Positions 8,886 through 17,945 of a stretch of DNA of 64,000 nucleotides are shown here, one piece after another; position 1 is the first letter of the stretch, and every line of letters begins with the position of its first letter. Under the pieces are notes generated by a model. It saw only the letters and a program-made list of their open reading frames with translations. It was not told the origin of the DNA and searched no databases. Source of the stretch: Nesterenkonia marinintestina (GTDB lineage: Bacteria > Actinomycetota > Actinomycetes > Actinomycetales > Micrococcaceae); the NCBI RefSeq assembly GCF_025420485.1, contig NZ_JAOEFD010000007.1, positions 62,001 to 126,000 on the forward strand, given 5' to 3'. A program made the translations under genes and the position numbers.

Positions 8886-9443
8886 ATGATGTCGCACACC
8901 GACCCTGCCGCCGCACCGACGGATCCGACCCAGAACGGCTCTGGCGAGACGATCGAGATCCGCGTCCCGACCGTCGACGACGGCGCCGGAATGTGGCGCC
9001 TGGCCCGCGGGACCGGGGTGCTGGACCTCAACACGCCCTACGCCTACATCCTGTGGGCCCGCGACTTCGCCGCGACCTCGGTGGTCGCCCTGGTCGACGG
9101 ACAGCTGGCCGGGTTCATCTCCGGCTACGTCCGCCCCGAGGACCCGCGGACCCTGTTCGTCTGGCAGGTCGGCGTCGACTCCGACTTCCGGGGGCGCGGC
9201 CTGGCCAAGAAGATGCTCTTCGGCCTCGTCGACCGCACCGCCGCCTCCCGCCTGGAGACCACGATCACCTCCGACAACGAGGCGTCGATCGCCCTGTTCA
9301 CCGCACTGGCCCGCCACCACGGAGCCGAGATCACCCGCAGCGACCTCTTCGGCGAGGAGGTCTTCCCCTCCGCAGAGGAGTCGGGCGAGGCCCACGCCGC
9401 CGAGGACCTCTACACCGTGGAGCCGCTGCACGCCGAGACCTGA
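8886..9443 (+). CDS. ectA: L-2,4-diaminobutyrate N-acetyltransferase
   Basis: A 185-residue GNAT enzyme, the second step of ectoine synthesis: acetyl-CoA acetylates diaminobutyrate at the gamma-amino group. It carries the EctA hallmarks LDLNTPYAYILWARDF and the acetyl-CoA loop VDSDFRGRGLAKKM, followed by TTITSDNEASIALF. Adjacent ATG codons at 8886 and 8889 leave the start uncertain by one residue; the -10 spacing favours 8889. ectB and ectC follow in the standard order on the same strand. Confidence 0.96.
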   Translation: MMSHTDPAAAPTDPTQNGSGETIEIRVPTVDDGAGMWRLARGTGVLDLNTPYAYILWARDFAATSVVALVDGQLAGFISGYVRPEDPRTLFVWQVGVDSDFRGRGLAKKMLFGLVDRTAASRLETTITSDNEASIALFTALARHHGAEITRSDLFGEEVFPSAEESGEAHAAEDLYTVEPLHAET

Positions 9444-9590
9444 TCCGCCGATCCGGCCGCGACGTCGTCGACGTCCCACAGAATCCCGCCGGGCGCCGTC
9501 GCCGTCGCCCCCAGACCTGATCCGACCATCACCATCGACATCACCATCGACATCGCTGCGACGCCCCGTCGCGGCACGGAGGAACGAGAC

Positions 9591-10877
9591 ATGTCCACAG
9601 AGATCTTCGAGACCCGCGAGTCCCAGGTCCGCAGCTACTCCAAGAACTGGCCGGCCGTCTTCGAGAAGGCGTCCGGGGCCTACCAGACCACCGAGGACGG
9701 CAGCCGCTACCTCGACTTCTTCTCCGGGGCCGGCGCACTGAACTACGGCCACAACCACCCGGAGCTGCGGGATCTCGTCGTGGACTACGTCGCCAACGAC
9801 GGTGTCGCCCACTCGCTGGACATGAACACTCCGCCCAAGCGCCGGTTCCTGCAGACCTTCCAGGACATCATCCTCAAGCCGCGGAACCTCGACTACAAGG
9901 TCATGTTCCCCGGCCCCACGGGCACCAACACCGTCGAGGCCGCGCTGAAGCTGGCCCGCAAGGTCACCGGCCGTCAGCACATCCTGTCCTTCACCAACGC
10001 CTTCCACGGCATGACCCTCGGCGCGCTCTCGGTCACCGGAAACTCCATGAAGCGCCGCGGCGCCGGGATCCCGCTGACCAACTCCTCGAAGATCCCCTAC
10101 GACGACTACTTCGACGGCGACATCCCCGACTTCATCTGGCTGGAGAAGGTCCTCGAGGACTCCGGCTCCGGTGTGGACAAGCCGGCGGCCGTCATCGTCG
10201 AGACCGTCCAGGGCGAGGGCGGGCTCAACGCGGCCCGCATGGACTGGCTGAAGGGTCTGGCCGACCTGCTCAAGCGTCACAACATCCTGCTCATCGTCGA
10301 CGACGTCCAGGCCGGCTGCGGACGCACCGGTCGGTTCTTCTCCTTCGAGGAGGCCGGCATCGTGCCGGACATCGTCTGCGTGTCGAAGTCCATCTCCGGC
10401 TACGGACTGCCGCTGGCGCTGACCCTGTTCAAGCCGGAGCTGGACGTCTGGGAGGGCGGAGAGCACAACGGCACCTTCCGCGGCAACAACATGGCGTTCA
10501 TCACCGGCGCCCGAGCGTTCGAGCTGTTCTGGTCGGACGACTCCTTCCAGGAGGAGCTGGCCGGGAAGATCGACGAGCTGCACACCGGACTGGAGCAGAT
10601 CGCCGGCCACGTCAAGGGTGCGACCGTCCGCGGCCGCGGGTTCCTCACCGGCATCTGCTATCCGGACCCGGACACCGCCGGGAAGGTGGCGGCCGAGTGC
10701 TACAAGCGCAACATGCTGCTGGAGACCTCCGGGCCGAAGGACGAGGTCATCAAGGTCATGCCGCCGCTGACCATCAGCTCCGAAGACCTGCAGAAGGGCC
10801 TGCAGATCATCGAGGAGTCGACCCTGGCCGCCACCGGGAACTCCGGTGAGCCGAGCCGCCTGCGCGCCCCGCACTGA
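9591..10877 (+). CDS. ectB: Diaminobutyrate--2-oxoglutarate transaminase
   Basis: A 428-residue class III PLP aminotransferase making L-2,4-diaminobutyrate from aspartate semialdehyde, the first committed step to ectoine. The start [18 protein letters not shown] is typical of Ect[13 protein letters not shown], the PLP-binding region around [13 protein letters not shown] and the Schiff-base Lys266 in [13 protein letters not shown] are all present. GGAGGAA precedes the ATG. The 147-bp ectA-ectB gap is long for an operon and contains a short CATCACCATCGACAT-type repetition, but no terminator hairpin stands out. Confidence 0.97.
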   Translation: MSTEIFETRESQVRSYSKNWPAVFEKASGAYQTTEDGSRYLDFFSGAGALNYGHNHPELRDLVVDYVANDGVAHSLDMNTPPKRRFLQTFQDIILKPRNLDYKVMFPGPTGTNTVEAALKLARKVTGRQHILSFTNAFHGMTLGALSVTGNSMKRRGAGIPLTNSSKIPYDDYFDGDIPDFIWLEKVLEDSGSGVDKPAAVIVETVQGEGGLNAARMDWLKGLADLLKRHNILLIVDDVQAGCGRTGRFFSFEEAGIVPDIVCVSKSISGYGLPLALTLFKPELDVWEGGEHNGTFRGNNMAFITGARAFELFWSDDSFQEELAGKIDELHTGLEQIAGHVKGATVRGRGFLTGICYPDPDTAGKVAAECYKRNMLLETSGPKDEVIKVMPPLTISSEDLQKGLQIIEESTLAATGNSGEPSRLRAPH

Positions 10878-10932
10878 TCCGCGCCCAGCCTCTGGGCGTC
10901 CCCCACCTCCCCGTCTGACAGGAGAACCCCGT

Positions 10933-11325
10933 ATGTACACCCTGCACATCGATGACCTCAACGGCACCGACCGCGACATCGACGAGCCGAACTGGCGCTC
11001 CCGCCGCATGGTGCTCGCCAAGGAGAAGGTCGGCTTCTCGCTGCACGAGACCACGCTGCGCGCCGGCACCTCCAACGACTTCTGGTACGCCAACCACGTC
11101 GAGGCCGTCTACTGCGTGGGCGGCAAGGGCACGCTGACCGACCGGGAGACCGGCGAGAAGTACCCGATCACCGACGGCTTCCTCTACCTGCTGGACGGCT
11201 ACGAGAAGCACCGCGTCGAGGTCGAGGAGGAGATGCGCATGGTGTGCGTCTTCAACCCCCCGGTCACCGGCCGTGAGGTCCACGACGACAACGGGGTGTA
11301 CCCGCTCATCATCGAGGAGGACTGA
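10933..11325 (+). CDS. ectC: L-ectoine synthase
   Basis: A 130-residue cupin that cyclises N-gamma-acetyl-diaminobutyrate to ectoine. It shows the EctC landmarks [31 protein letters not shown] and [19 protein letters not shown] with the metal-binding Glu, Tyr and His positions. The ATG at 10933 has GGAG about 9 nt upstream; a frame open to 10846 is a shadow of the ectB end. No ectD (hydroxylase) follows, so this operon makes ectoine rather than 5-hydroxyectoine unless ectD lies elsewhere. Confidence 0.97.
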   Translation: MYTLHIDDLNGTDRDIDEPNWRSRRMVLAKEKVGFSLHETTLRAGTSNDFWYANHVEAVYCVGGKGTLTDRETGEKYPITDGFLYLLDGYEKHRVEVEEEMRMVCVFNPPVTGREVHDDNGVYPLIIEED

Positions 11326-11348
11326 GCTCCGCTCCCCGCCTCATCCGC

Positions 11349-11414
11349 AGGACCCGCCCATCGTGAGTCCTCCCGCCGACATGTCGGCGGGTCCGCTCAC
11401 GATCGGCGGGTCCT
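11349..11414. terminator. 66-bp nested palindrome after ectC
   Basis: Three nested stems: AGGACCCGCC (11349-11358) with GGCGGGTCCT (11405-11414), TCGTGAG (11361-11367) with CTCACGA (11396-11402), and a perfect central palindrome CCCGCCGACATGTCGGCGGG (11372-11391). It sits between convergent ectC and the small membrane protein gene and probably acts as a bidirectional terminator. It is unusually long for that job, and there is no T-run. Confidence 0.7.
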
Positions 11415-11426
11415 CTGCTGTCCGGC

Positions 11427-11666
11427 TCATGGGTCCGTGGCCGTCGGACCGGTGGTCCGTCGACGGTCCTGTGCGCGGATCGTATAGGTCCAGACGAGGA
11501 AGCCGACCGGCACCAGCACGGGGATCGCGAAGATCAGGACCGCCCAGACCGCGCCGCGCAGCGGGGGCATGTCCCGGTCTCGGAGCAGCACGATCAGCGC
11601 CCAGACGAGGGAGACGACGGCGAGGGCGCTGAGAGCCCAGAACGAGATGACAGCCTGGTCCGACAC
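11427..11666 (-). CDS. Small membrane protein, PLDc_N-like
   Basis: A 79-residue protein with two hydrophobic helices joined by the basic loop LLRDRDMPPLRGAVW. That loop-helix-IPVLVPVGFLVWTY pattern resembles the phospholipase D N-terminal membrane domain (PLDc_N) found as a stand-alone protein in actinobacteria; no phospholipase catalytic domain is attached. I prefer the GTG at 11666 (VSDQAVISFW); a GTG at 11699 would add 11 polar residues. Function unknown. Confidence 0.6.
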   Translation of the reverse strand: MSDQAVISFWALSALAVVSLVWALIVLLRDRDMPPLRGAVWAVLIFAIPVLVPVGFLVWTYTIRAQDRRRTTGPTATDP

Positions 11667-11730
11667 GGCCCACACTCTACCCTCCGGCCCTCCCGCCACA
11701 CTCCCCGGAGGCAGCAGGCGGCTCGGCGCA

Positions 11731-12600
11731 TCAGGGACCGGACGGACGCTGGGGCCAGGCGTCGTGCTCGGTGAGGACGGCGGCCAGGGTCTCGGCTTCG
11801 TCGGTGATGATCCCGTCGACGCCCATCGCCAGCAGCTCGCGCATCTCCTCGGCGTCGTCCACGGTCCATACGTGCACCTGAAGCCCGGCCCGGTGGCAGC
11901 GGCGGACGAACTCCTCGGTCACCACCGTGATCCGCCCGTGGCGACGCGGCACCTGCAGGCAGTCGACGTCTCCCGAGAGCCGACGCAGCGCGCGCGACCC
12001 CGCGTCCCCGGTCACCCGGGCGAGGAGCCCGGCGACCGGTCCGAGGAGCACCCACAGGGCGGTGGACCGCGTACCGCCCGAGCCGGCCGTCGGTCGGGAC
12101 AGCAGCCGCTGGGCACGACGGCGACGGGCGTCCGAGAAGCTCGCCACCAGGACGCGGTCGTGGGCTCCGTGCCGTTCGACGAGCCGGACGAACGGGTCCA
12201 CCGCGGCCTCGTCCTTGAGGTCGACGTTCAGCCGCACATCGTCCCACCGGAGCAGGACGTCCTCGAACAGGGCCAGCGGCTCCCCGCCGAGCCGCACCTG
12301 CTGCAGCTGCTCCCACGTCCAGTGGGCCAGCGGACCTTCGGCGTCGGTGGTGGGATCCAGGCGTTCGTCGTGGAAGACCACGAGCGTCCCGCAGGCCGCG
12401 GTGCGGACGTCGAGCTCGAGGTACCGGAAGCCCAGCCCCACCGCCCGGGAGAACGCGGCCATGGTGTTCTGCACCTCGCGCGCCGCGCCCCGGTGGGCCA
12501 GCCCCAGGGGTCGCCCGTGCAGGGGCCCCTCATGGGTGTTCATCAGGTAGGGGATGTGCCGGCGGAACTGTGCGTCCGCGCCGTCGTCGTGCTCAGACAT
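11731..12600 (-). CDS. Glycerophosphodiester phosphodiesterase
   Basis: A 289-residue GDPD-family TIM barrel hydrolysing glycerophosphodiesters to glycerol-3-phosphate and an alcohol. LAHRGA near residue 35, LELDVRTAACGTLVVFHDERL and VHVWTVDDAEEM near the C-terminus match the catalytic His pair, metal-binding Glu/Asp and C-terminal barrel motifs. The usually conserved ENT after HRG reads QNT here, a Glu-to-Gln change. No signal peptide is visible, so it is cytoplasmic. The ATG at 12600 overlaps the upstream HAD gene by 8 bp, placing it third in a pfkB-HAD-GDPD unit. Confidence 0.9.
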   Translation of the reverse strand: MSEHDDGADAQFRRHIPYLMNTHEGPLHGRPLGLAHRGAAREVQNTMAAFSRAVGLGFRYLELDVRTAACGTLVVFHDERLDPTTDAEGPLAHWTWEQLQQVRLGGEPLALFEDVLLRWDDVRLNVDLKDEAAVDPFVRLVERHGAHDRVLVASFSDARRRRAQRLLSRPTAGSGGTRSTALWVLLGPVAGLLARVTGDAGSRALRRLSGDVDCLQVPRRHGRITVVTEEFVRRCHRAGLQVHVWTVDDAEEMRELLAMGVDGIITDEAETLAAVLTEHDAWPQRPSGP

Positions 12601-13495
12601 CGATGACCCCGTCTCCCCCGGCGAGCAGGTCCTCCAGCACCGCGGCGACGCCGTCGTCCTCGCAGGACCGCGTGAGGTGGTCGGCGGCGGAGCGTGCCAT
12701 GGGATGCGCCGAGCCCACGGCCCAGGACCGTCCGGCCCACTGCAGCATCTCGATGTCGTTGGGCATGTCCCCGAACGCGATGACCTGCTCCCGGCCGATG
12801 GCGCGGCCGTCGGCGAAGCGGCGCAGCGCCGAGGCCTTGTCCACCCCGCGGGCGGAGAGCTCCAGCAGGCTCACCCCCGGGGCCGAGTGGGTCACCTTCA
12901 GCAGGTCGCCCACCGAATCGTGCACCTGCCCGAGGAAGACGTCCGGGTCGACGGAGGTGGTCTTCGCCAGCAGCTTCACCACCCGGTCGTCGGACGACTC
13001 GTCGAGGGTCTCCTCGACGGGACCCAGCCGCAGCATGTCCTCGGTGACCCCGGCGGCGCGTCGTCGCTCCTCCTGGAAGAACAGCGACCCCTGCATGAAC
13101 GTCGGGTCGGCGTGGATCCTCCGCAGCGTCTCTGCGGCGAAGGTGACCTGCGGGTCGAGTCGACGGATGCGCTCCACCGCCTCGAACAGCACCTCGGTGA
13201 CCATCGGATCCTCGTGCAGCAGCCGCCCCTCCTCGAAGTCGTAGACCACCGCACCGTTGGAGCAGATCACCGGGCCGATCCCGCCCAGGGCCTCTGCCAC
13301 GGGGCGCAGCCAGCGCACCGGCCGTCCGGTCACCAGCACCACCTGCAGTCCGAGGTCCCGCACCCGGGCGAAGGCCTCCACCGTCCGATCGGTGATCCGA
13401 CCGGACTCGGTCAGCCCATAGCTGAGGATGGTGCCGTCGATGTCGCTGGCGACCAGTCGGGTGCCGGTCAGCGACGTCCGCTGCTGCTCAGACAG
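12593..13495 (-). CDS. HAD-superfamily (Cof-type) phosphatase, apparent CTG start
   Basis: The first ATG/GTG in frame (GTG at 13381) would delete the catalytic motif. Reading upstream gives TRLVASDIDGTILSYG, HAD motif I, in an open frame reaching a CTG at 13495 that is preceded by GGGGAGGT at 6-nt spacing. With that start the protein has 300 residues: motif I near 18-24, motif II VLVTGRP, then ICSNGAVVYDF, the motif III Lys in GVDKASALRR and motif IV AFGDMPNDIEML. The start overlaps the pfkB stop by 8 bp, the same overlap as at the 3' end with the GDPD gene. It probably dephosphorylates a small sugar phosphate or cofactor; the substrate is unknown. Confidence 0.85.
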   Translation of the reverse strand: MSEQQRTSLTGTRLVASDIDGTILSYGLTESGRITDRTVEAFARVRDLGLQVVLVTGRPVRWLRPVAEALGGIGPVICSNGAVVYDFEEGRLLHEDPMVTEVLFEAVERIRRLDPQVTFAAETLRRIHADPTFMQGSLFFQEERRRAAGVTEDMLRLGPVEETLDESSDDRVVKLLAKTTSVDPDVFLGQVHDSVGDLLKVTHSAPGVSLLELSARGVDKASALRRFADGRAIGREQVIAFGDMPNDIEMLQWAGRSWAVGSAHPMARSAADHLTRSCEDDGVAAVLEDLLAGGDGVIDV

Positions 13496-14477
13496 GGCCG
13501 ACCTCCCCGACCTCGCGCGCGCCCGAGGCCCGCAGCGCGGCGCCGAGCTCGGCGGCCGTGGGCGGCTGGGCGCCGAACCGGGAGGAGGTGAGGGCCGCGG
13601 CCTGCGCGGCGGCGGTCAGGACCCCGTGCACGTCCTCGGAGGAGATCCCACGCAGGGCGGGCCGGTTGGACGCGCCCAGCAGACCCAGTCCGCGCAGGGA
13701 GGAGAGCACTGCGGCCATGAAGGAGTCCCCGGCACCGACGGTGTCGGCGACGTCGACCCCCACGGCCGGCACTTCGACGGTCCCGGACGCGGCGAGGGCC
13801 AGCGCGCCGGAGCCTCCGCGGGTGAGGATGAGCAGCGCCGGACCCAGCTCGGCCCAGGCACGCATGGTCTCCTCGTAGCTGCGTTCCGGGTAGAGCAGGT
13901 CGACGTCGTCGGAGGAGGCCTGGACGACGTCGGCCAGCGCCAGGCACTCTTCGACCTGTCGTCGCGCCTCCTCCCGGTTCGGGATGATCGAGGGGCGGTA
14001 GTTGGGGTCGTAGCTGATCGTCGCGGTCTCCCGGCGGCGTGCCAGCAGATCGCGGACGGTGGCCTCGCCCGGTCGCATCATCGCTCCGATGGAGCCGGCG
14101 TGCAGCAGGTCCAGCCCGACGGGGGCCGTGGCCGAGTCGATCAGCTCGTCCAGCTCGTCGGAGGGAGGCAGGGTCCAGTCGAGTGAGAACTCGTAGCTGG
14201 CCTGGCCGGTGGGGTCGAGCGTGGCCTCGGCCACCGAGGTCGGCGTCTCGTCGGGCTCCAGCAGCGCGGTCACGCCCTGGGCGCGCAGACTGCGGGCGAT
14301 CATCCGTCCGTATTCGTCGTCACCGCGTCGGCCTGCGAACAGCACGTCGTGCTCGAGCCGGGCCAGACCGACGGCCACGTTGAGCGGGCTTCCGCCGACG
14401 TGCGCCTTGGGTGCCTGGGTCTCCGAGTGGACGACGTCGACCAGGCACTCTCCGATGACTCCGAGGTAAGCACTCAC
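13488..14477 (-). CDS. PfkB-family carbohydrate kinase (fructokinase/ribokinase type)
   Basis: A 329-residue kinase. It has the N-terminal GGSPLNVAVGLARL substrate-binding signature and the C-terminal DTVGAGDSFMAAVLSSL ATP/anion-hole motif with the catalytic Asp of GAGD. Length is normal. Best resemblance is to bacterial fructokinases, but family members phosphorylate many sugars and nucleosides. The start is GTG at 14477 (VSAYLGVIGECLVD); no strong Shine-Dalgarno is visible. It heads a cluster with a HAD phosphatase and GDPD, linked by 8-bp overlaps. Confidence 0.88.
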   Translation of the reverse strand: MSAYLGVIGECLVDVVHSETQAPKAHVGGSPLNVAVGLARLEHDVLFAGRRGDDEYGRMIARSLRAQGVTALLEPDETPTSVAEATLDPTGQASYEFSLDWTLPPSDELDELIDSATAPVGLDLLHAGSIGAMMRPGEATVRDLLARRRETATISYDPNYRPSIIPNREEARRQVEECLALADVVQASSDDVDLLYPERSYEETMRAWAELGPALLILTRGGSGALALAASGTVEVPAVGVDVADTVGAGDSFMAAVLSSLRGLGLLGASNRPALRGISSEDVHGVLTAAAQAAALTSSRFGAQPPTAAELGAALRASGAREVGEVGPV

Positions 14478-14518
14478 GGGGTCCAAGGTACCGCAGGGAG
14501 GTCCGTCACGGCCGGGGA

Positions 14519-15763
14519 TCAGGCGGTCGGCGGCGGGAAGCGTCGGAAGTCCCGGTACGCCCGCGCCCGCCCCATCCGGCGGCGCAGGCGGCGGCGCAGC
14601 CCGGAGTCGGCCTCGTAGCGGAAGGGGTCGACGACGGCGTCCCGGTCGATCATCAGTGCGATCCGTCGGCGCTGGTCGGTGTCGGCGTAGCGGCGGACCA
14701 GGGGCAGCGGAAGCGTCGTGTACAGGGCGGAGTAGGAGGTCGCGGCGGTGTCCAGGCCGGCGAGGCCGCCGTTGAGGTGCTCCTCGACGGCGAAGCGCAC
14801 CGGATTGATGCCGGCGGCGGTGAGGTAGTGGTGGTCGCGGCCGAGCCGGGGGCTGATGCCGATCAGCTTGGCGGTGTCGTCCCGCGGGTCGACCTTCAGG
14901 GTCAGCACGGCGAAGCCGCGCCACCCGAGCCGTCGCAGCAGGGCCGCGGCCAGCCCTTCGACGTGTTCGTCGCGGGCGGCCAGCACCGCCGGGGTCCGGC
15001 CCTCCTGGCCCGGGGTGCGCTGTTCGACGATGACCTCGCCGTGGGCGCTCAGCCGCACAGCACCCGTCTGGTCGGCGAAGCAGGTCACCAGTCGCAGCAG
15101 CGAGTCGGGGCCCGGGATGCGTTCGACGACGAACATCCTGCCCGATGCGCCGCTCCCTGCGGCCTCCTCGAGCGCGGCGACGAGCGCCTCCGGATCCTCC
15201 GCGGCGCGCAGCTGCGTCCGGCCCTCGTGGCGCAGGTCGACGGGGAAGCTCAGCCCTGCCGCGGGCAGCTCGTCGCGGGCGAACCCTCGTGCCCGCTGTG
15301 CGGTGTGTTCGGCGAGGTCATAGGTCACCACCCGTGGGCGGGCGAGTCCGACGTCGGCGCAGGCGGCGGCCAGGGTGTCCTCGGAGGCGATCTGGTCGAG
15401 GACGAGCGGATTCGGGTACGGGATGGTGTAGCCCAGTACGCCCAGCTCCTGCCGTCGGTCCACCACGGTGCGCACCAGCTCGTCGTCGTCGACCATGAGC
15501 AGCAGCGGTCGAGGGGACTCTCCGTGGTCGGTGAGCTCGGCGGCGACGGAGGCGAGCCTGTCGAGGACGTCGTCGCGGCGCGGTTCACGGGAGGAGCGGA
15601 AGAGCCTCAGGATGGAGGAGTGCCGCAGGTTGCCGCATCCGGCGGTGGGCACCACGACGGACTTCACCCCGTAGGCTTCGTGGAACTCCCGGGCCAGCGA
15701 ATAGGAGCCGACGTCGTTGCCGACGAGGACCGGCACGAACGGCTGGGCCGCAGGGATGTTCAT
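14519..15763 (-). CDS. ATP-grasp carboxylate-amine ligase, possibly for the peptidoglycan bridge
   Basis: A 414-residue ATP-grasp protein. The start NIPAAQPFVPVLVGNDVGSY followed by SLAREFHEAYG resembles the family that includes the D-aspartate ligase of Enterococcus faecium peptidoglycan and many actinobacterial homologues. The central part (GLSFPVDLRH, then FVVERIPGPDSLLRLV) and LGRDHHYLTAAGINPVRFAVEE fit the ATP-grasp B and C subdomains. Micrococcaceae commonly have D-Glu or D-Asp in the interpeptide bridge, so addition of such a residue to a lipid-linked precursor is a sensible but unproven role. It has its own transcription unit on the minus strand. Confident on fold, weak on substrate. 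Confidence 0.72.
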   Translation of the reverse strand: MNIPAAQPFVPVLVGNDVGSYSLAREFHEAYGVKSVVVPTAGCGNLRHSSILRLFRSSREPRRDDVLDRLASVAAELTDHGESPRPLLLMVDDDELVRTVVDRRQELGVLGYTIPYPNPLVLDQIASEDTLAAACADVGLARPRVVTYDLAEHTAQRARGFARDELPAAGLSFPVDLRHEGRTQLRAAEDPEALVAALEEAAGSGASGRMFVVERIPGPDSLLRLVTCFADQTGAVRLSAHGEVIVEQRTPGQEGRTPAVLAARDEHVEGLAAALLRRLGWRGFAVLTLKVDPRDDTAKLIGISPRLGRDHHYLTAAGINPVRFAVEEHLNGGLAGLDTAATSYSALYTTLPLPLVRRYADTDQRRRIALMIDRDAVVDPFRYEADSGLRRRLRRRMGRARAYRDFRRFPPPTA

Positions 15764-15877
15764 ACCGTCAGACTAGAAGCACAGGGTGGATGTCTCCTGG
15801 ACGACGCCTGGAGGATCGGCCGTGTTCGGGGCCGCCCGACGGGCCCGGCGAACCGCCGGGCCTCTCAGTCAGCGCAG

Positions 15878-17821
15878 TCAGCCCGCTCCTCCGTGGCACC
15901 CGCAGCCGGCCGACTCCTCGGTGCCGCAGCATCCGCCCTGGGTGTGCGCGGCCGGCGGCGGCACGTCGAGGACCGGGGATCGGTCGAAGAACCCCTCCGG
16001 CCGCAGCTTGAACCCGACGGTGTCCACCGGCATGATCGGCCAGTCCTCGACCCGCGGGAAGTGGGTCAGCCCGAAGCTGTGCCACAGGACGAGCTGCTCG
16101 CCGTCGAGGCTGCGGTCCTCGGCGATCCAGGCCGGCAGTCCCGCGCCGCCGGAGTGCTGGTTGGGGAAGTCGCCGGTGGGGTACCGCTGCTCCTCACGGT
16201 GCTGGGTGACCCACAGCGCCTTGGAGGCGAAGGTGGCCCGGCGGTGGATGGAGGACCCCTCGGCGGCGAGCAGGGTCGGCAGCCCCACCGGGTGCAGCTT
16301 GTAGCCCACCGGTTCGCCGAGTCGGTTGGCGGACTCGGGGTTGGTGACCACCCATGTGCGTCCGACGGACTGGTCCGCGTCGCGGACCGCCTCCTGCTCG
16401 CTGGCGAGCAGGGTCCGCCTGCGGGTGAAGGCGTTGCCGCGGGGGTTCGTCTCGGAGATCGGCAGCCGGACCGCATCCTCCTCCTCGACGCGTCCCGGCC
16501 CGCCGTCGAGGGAGAAGTCCAGACGTGCGGAGAACAGGTGCTGGTGGAACGGGGCCCCGAGGCCGGGGGCCATCTCGGAGGCGAAGTCCGTGGAGCCCTC
16601 GGGCACGGCGGAGGTGAAGACGACCCCGGTGGCCTTGGCTTCGAACTCGACGGTGCCGTCGAGGTACAGGTACCAGTAGAAGCCGTAGTCGTAGTTGCCC
16701 ACTGTGGTGAAGAAGCTGATCACCAGGCGGCGGTTGCGCCGGGTGTAGGCCACACCGGACCACAGGTCGGAGTGCTTGGCCAGCACCGACCAGTCCTCCT
16801 CGTGCATGCAGATGCCGTTGCGGATCTGACGGGGCTCACCGGTGTTGGTGACCACCCAGGGCGAGAGGTAGGTGATCTCACCGAGGCAGTCGCAGCCCAG
16901 CTCGAGGGAGTTGGCCCACTGGCCGACGAGGTACTCCCCGGTGTCGAAGTAGTTCTGCCAGGACCGCACCGGTGAGGGGTCGCCGTAGGGGACGACCATC
17001 TCGGCGATCGCGGCCCGGTCGAGGATGCGGCGACGGCGCTCGCCGTCGTCGAAGGCGATGTTGTGCAGGACGAGGCCTTCGCGCATGTCGAATCCGACGT
17101 CGAGGCTCCAGCGCTCCCACTCGACGTGGTTGCCGTCGGTGACGGTGAAGGAGGGGCCCTCCGGCTGGGTGATCTCGATGGGACGCTGGGAGGTGCGCAG
17201 CGGGCCGGTGAGGTCCGGTTCGGTGTAGTTGCCGTGCTCCTCGGGGATCGGCATGATCCCGAGGTCCAGGACCTGGTCGACGGCCCGGTTCGTCACGTCG
17301 ACGTAGGCGACCAGCCCGTCGATCGGGTGGGCCCAGGCGCTGTCGGCCTCGTGGTGCTGGAGGAAGGCGAGGCCGCGCAGGATCCGGCGGCCCCTCTCCT
17401 CGGGGTACTCGAAGACCCCGGCCGAGAGGGGGGCGACGCGCACCGCGGCGACGTCGAGGCCGCGCCTCTCGAGGGCGGCCAGCCAGTCCGGGTCGGTGGA
17501 GAGGATCTCCTCGACGGCTTCGAACTCCTCCTCCATGATGGGCAGCTCGCCGGTGGCGGTGGTGTCGAGCTCGGTGGCCGATTCGATCGTCTCGGCGGTG
17601 AGGTCGACGACGACGTCGCGGGGCCGCCCTCCGGCGACGTCGAGCAGGAAGACTCGGAAGCGGCGGGGCACCTCGGCGTCGGGAGCCGTACCCCGCGGCG
17701 GGTCGAGCAGGCCGAGGTATGCCATGCGGACGGTGTCGCCGAAGAGCCCGTCCTCCGTGAGCAGCTCGCGGACGCGGCCGATCTCCTCCGGGGTCTGCTG
17801 GGCGTAGGGGGTGGGGCGCAT
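15878..17821 (-). CDS. Copper-containing primary-amine oxidase
   Basis: A 647-residue copper/topaquinone amine oxidase converting primary amines to aldehydes with release of NH3 and H2O2. Tyr377 in [10 protein letters not shown] is the residue expected to become topaquinone. Copper ligands are His426 and His428 (FHQHLF) and His587 ([15 protein letters not shown]). No signal peptide is evident, as in Arthrobacter phenylethylamine and histamine oxidases. The last 20 residues are Cys-rich (CC, then CGC, then H), a possible metal-binding tail outside the catalytic fold. It is divergent from a TetR gene, with a palindrome between, and an aldehyde dehydrogenase lies nearby. Confidence 0.95.
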   Translation of the reverse strand: MRPTPYAQQTPEEIGRVRELLTEDGLFGDTVRMAYLGLLDPPRGTAPDAEVPRRFRVFLLDVAGGRPRDVVVDLTAETIESATELDTTATGELPIMEEEFEAVEEILSTDPDWLAALERRGLDVAAVRVAPLSAGVFEYPEERGRRILRGLAFLQHHEADSAWAHPIDGLVAYVDVTNRAVDQVLDLGIMPIPEEHGNYTEPDLTGPLRTSQRPIEITQPEGPSFTVTDGNHVEWERWSLDVGFDMREGLVLHNIAFDDGERRRRILDRAAIAEMVVPYGDPSPVRSWQNYFDTGEYLVGQWANSLELGCDCLGEITYLSPWVVTNTGEPRQIRNGICMHEEDWSVLAKHSDLWSGVAYTRRNRRLVISFFTTVGNYDYGFYWYLYLDGTVEFEAKATGVVFTSAVPEGSTDFASEMAPGLGAPFHQHLFSARLDFSLDGGPGRVEEEDAVRLPISETNPRGNAFTRRRTLLASEQEAVRDADQSVGRTWVVTNPESANRLGEPVGYKLHPVGLPTLLAAEGSSIHRRATFASKALWVTQHREEQRYPTGDFPNQHSGGAGLPAWIAEDRSLDGEQLVLWHSFGLTHFPRVEDWPIMPVDTVGFKLRPEGFFDRSPVLDVPPPAAHTQGGCCGTEESAGCGCHGGAG

Positions 17822-17862
17822 GCCGATCGTCCTCCGATGAAGCCTCTGTGGTCTGGCTCACA

Positions 17863-17886
17863 GTATTCTCTACGGGTGTAGAACAC
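17863..17886. promoter_or_regulatory. Imperfect palindrome, probable TetR operator
   Basis: GTATTCTCTAC-GG-GTGTAGAACAC reads as an imperfect 24-bp inverted repeat (outer GTATTCT against AGAACAC). It lies in the 124-bp gap between the divergent amine oxidase and TetR genes and overlaps TA-rich hexamers usable as -10 boxes on both strands. It is the best candidate for the TetR binding site. Confidence 0.45.
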
Positions 17887-17945
17887 AATGCCTGCCCGCC
17901 CGGATGACAGGATGGGCCGAGATCCCACCAGAGAGGGGGCGCGGG

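Noticed and set aside
8865-11093. 742-codon open frame antisense to ectA-ectB-ectC
   Set aside because: Its sequence is a Gly/Val/Asp/Leu-rich mirror of the ectoine genes with no domain; the plus strand encodes three textbook enzymes.
14777-16975. 732-codon plus-strand frame across the ATP-grasp and amine oxidase genes
   Set aside because: Shadow frame in GC-rich DNA. The opposite strand encodes recognised proteins with intact catalytic motifs.
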